Positions 22,097 to 22,393 of a stretch of DNA of 22,393 nucleotides are shown piece after piece; position 1 is the stretch's first letter, and each line of letters starts with the position of its first letter. Source of the DNA: SMXQ01 sp033720855 (GTDB lineage: Bacteria > Pseudomonadota > Alphaproteobacteria > SMXQ01); assembly GCA_033720855.1 (NCBI GenBank), contig JAWWBR010000052.1, forward strand, positions 1 through 22,393, in the 5' to 3' direction. A program made the translations under genes and the position numbers. Below the pieces are notes generated by a model that saw only the letters and a list, made by a program, of their open reading frames with translations, was not told the DNA's origin and did not search any database.

Positions 22097-22393
22097 GTGG
22101 CCCGCGGCCCGCAACCGTCGCCTGCCGACAGCGCCCGGTTCGAACAGCGCACGGCCGCCGATACCATGGCCTCGGTCTGGGTCGGGGCCTCGGCCGGCAC
22201 CGGCAAGACCAAGGTCCTGACGGACCGGGTGTTGAGCCTTCTTCTCGGCGGCACCCCGCCCCAGCGGACCCAGTGCCTGACCTTCCCCCGTGCCGCCGCG
22301 GCGGCAATGGCCAACCGGGTCCGCGCCGCCTTGGGCGCATGGGCCATCGCCCCGCCAGAGCAGCTCGAGCTCTGGATCGCGGACCTGACCGGG
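22097..22393 (+). CDS. addA: AddA helicase-nuclease, N-terminal fragment (runs off window)
   Basis: Motor subunit of AddAB, a UvrD-like 3'-5' helicase with a C-terminal nuclease. Only the first 99 codons are present. Walker A is ASAGTGKT (31-38), followed by KVLTDRVLSLLLGG, matching alphaproteobacterial AddA. The motif Ia region reads LTFPRAAAAAM, where the family normally has a TFT-(N/T)K-AA-x-EM pattern, so P64 and A70 are odd. GTG 22097 begins 4 nt after the addB stop. The start is chosen from the ribosome site and the family N-terminus. Confidence 0.88.
   Translation, partial: MARGPQPSPADSARFEQRTAADTMASVWVGASAGTGKTKVLTDRVLSLLLGGTPPQRTQCLTFPRAAAAAMANRVRAALGAWAIAPPEQLELWIADLTG

Noticed and set aside
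1..22393. Mobile elements, CRISPR arrays, tRNA or rRNA genes
   Set aside because: No transposase, direct-repeat array, integrase, cloverleaf or rRNA-like stretch was recognised on either strand by eye.

Overview
This is a GC-rich window (roughly two-thirds G+C by eye) from the chromosome of an alphaproteobacterium. The gene order is the argument: polA, pckA, chvI-chvG-hprK-rapZ-EIIA(Man)-HPr-ahcY, a divL-type kinase, then tsaE-amgK-murU-addB-addA. This is a conserved alphaproteobacterial backbone. A Rhodospirillales-like member is my guess from protein style, not proven. I see no phage, transposon, CRISPR array, rRNA or tRNA. Most of the window is ordinary core genome.

Layout. Bases 1-1772 hold the 3' part of polA. 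A TTG-started MFS transporter follows (1809-2999) and converges on pckA (3067-4674, minus) across a terminator. Also on the minus strand, upstream of pckA, is a metal-transport block: cbtA (4800-5498), cbtB (5511-5705) and a NicO/NiCoT-type nickel/cobalt permease with a His-rich loop (5824-6534). A 257-bp divergent region carries a near-consensus sigma70 promoter for the permease and the start region of chvI.

The regulatory cluster runs on the plus strand: chvI (6792-7514), chvG (7574-9304), a short hprK (9297-9758), a 25-codon minicistron (9755-9832), rapZ (9832-10731), EIIA-Man (10738-11199) and HPr (11189-11500). ChvG/ChvI is an envelope and acid-stress two-component system. HprK, HPr and EIIA form a regulatory PTS with no sugar permease in the window. 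pckA lies close by. ahcY (11667-12983) follows with its own promoter, a perfect 18-bp palindrome over the -10, and a clean terminator.

A DivL-type pseudo-histidine kinase (13048-15603) has tyrosine where the phospho-accepting histidine should be. It converges on a TrxR-like ferredoxin-NADP+ reductase (15609-16652, minus). Divergent from that, a tightly overlapping operon runs off the window: tsaE (tRNA t6A), amgK and murU (peptidoglycan amino-sugar recycling), addB and the 5' end of addA (double-strand break repair).

Most worth a second look: the double-overlap minicistron between hprK and rapZ with a TATAAT box just upstream; the palindromic operator candidate at ahcY and an AhcY lacking the usual bacterial insert; the Tyr-type DivL kinase; the cobalt/nickel block between pckA and chvI with no recognisable B12 riboswitch; and an unusual motif Ia in AddA. 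I did not find a clearly new system.
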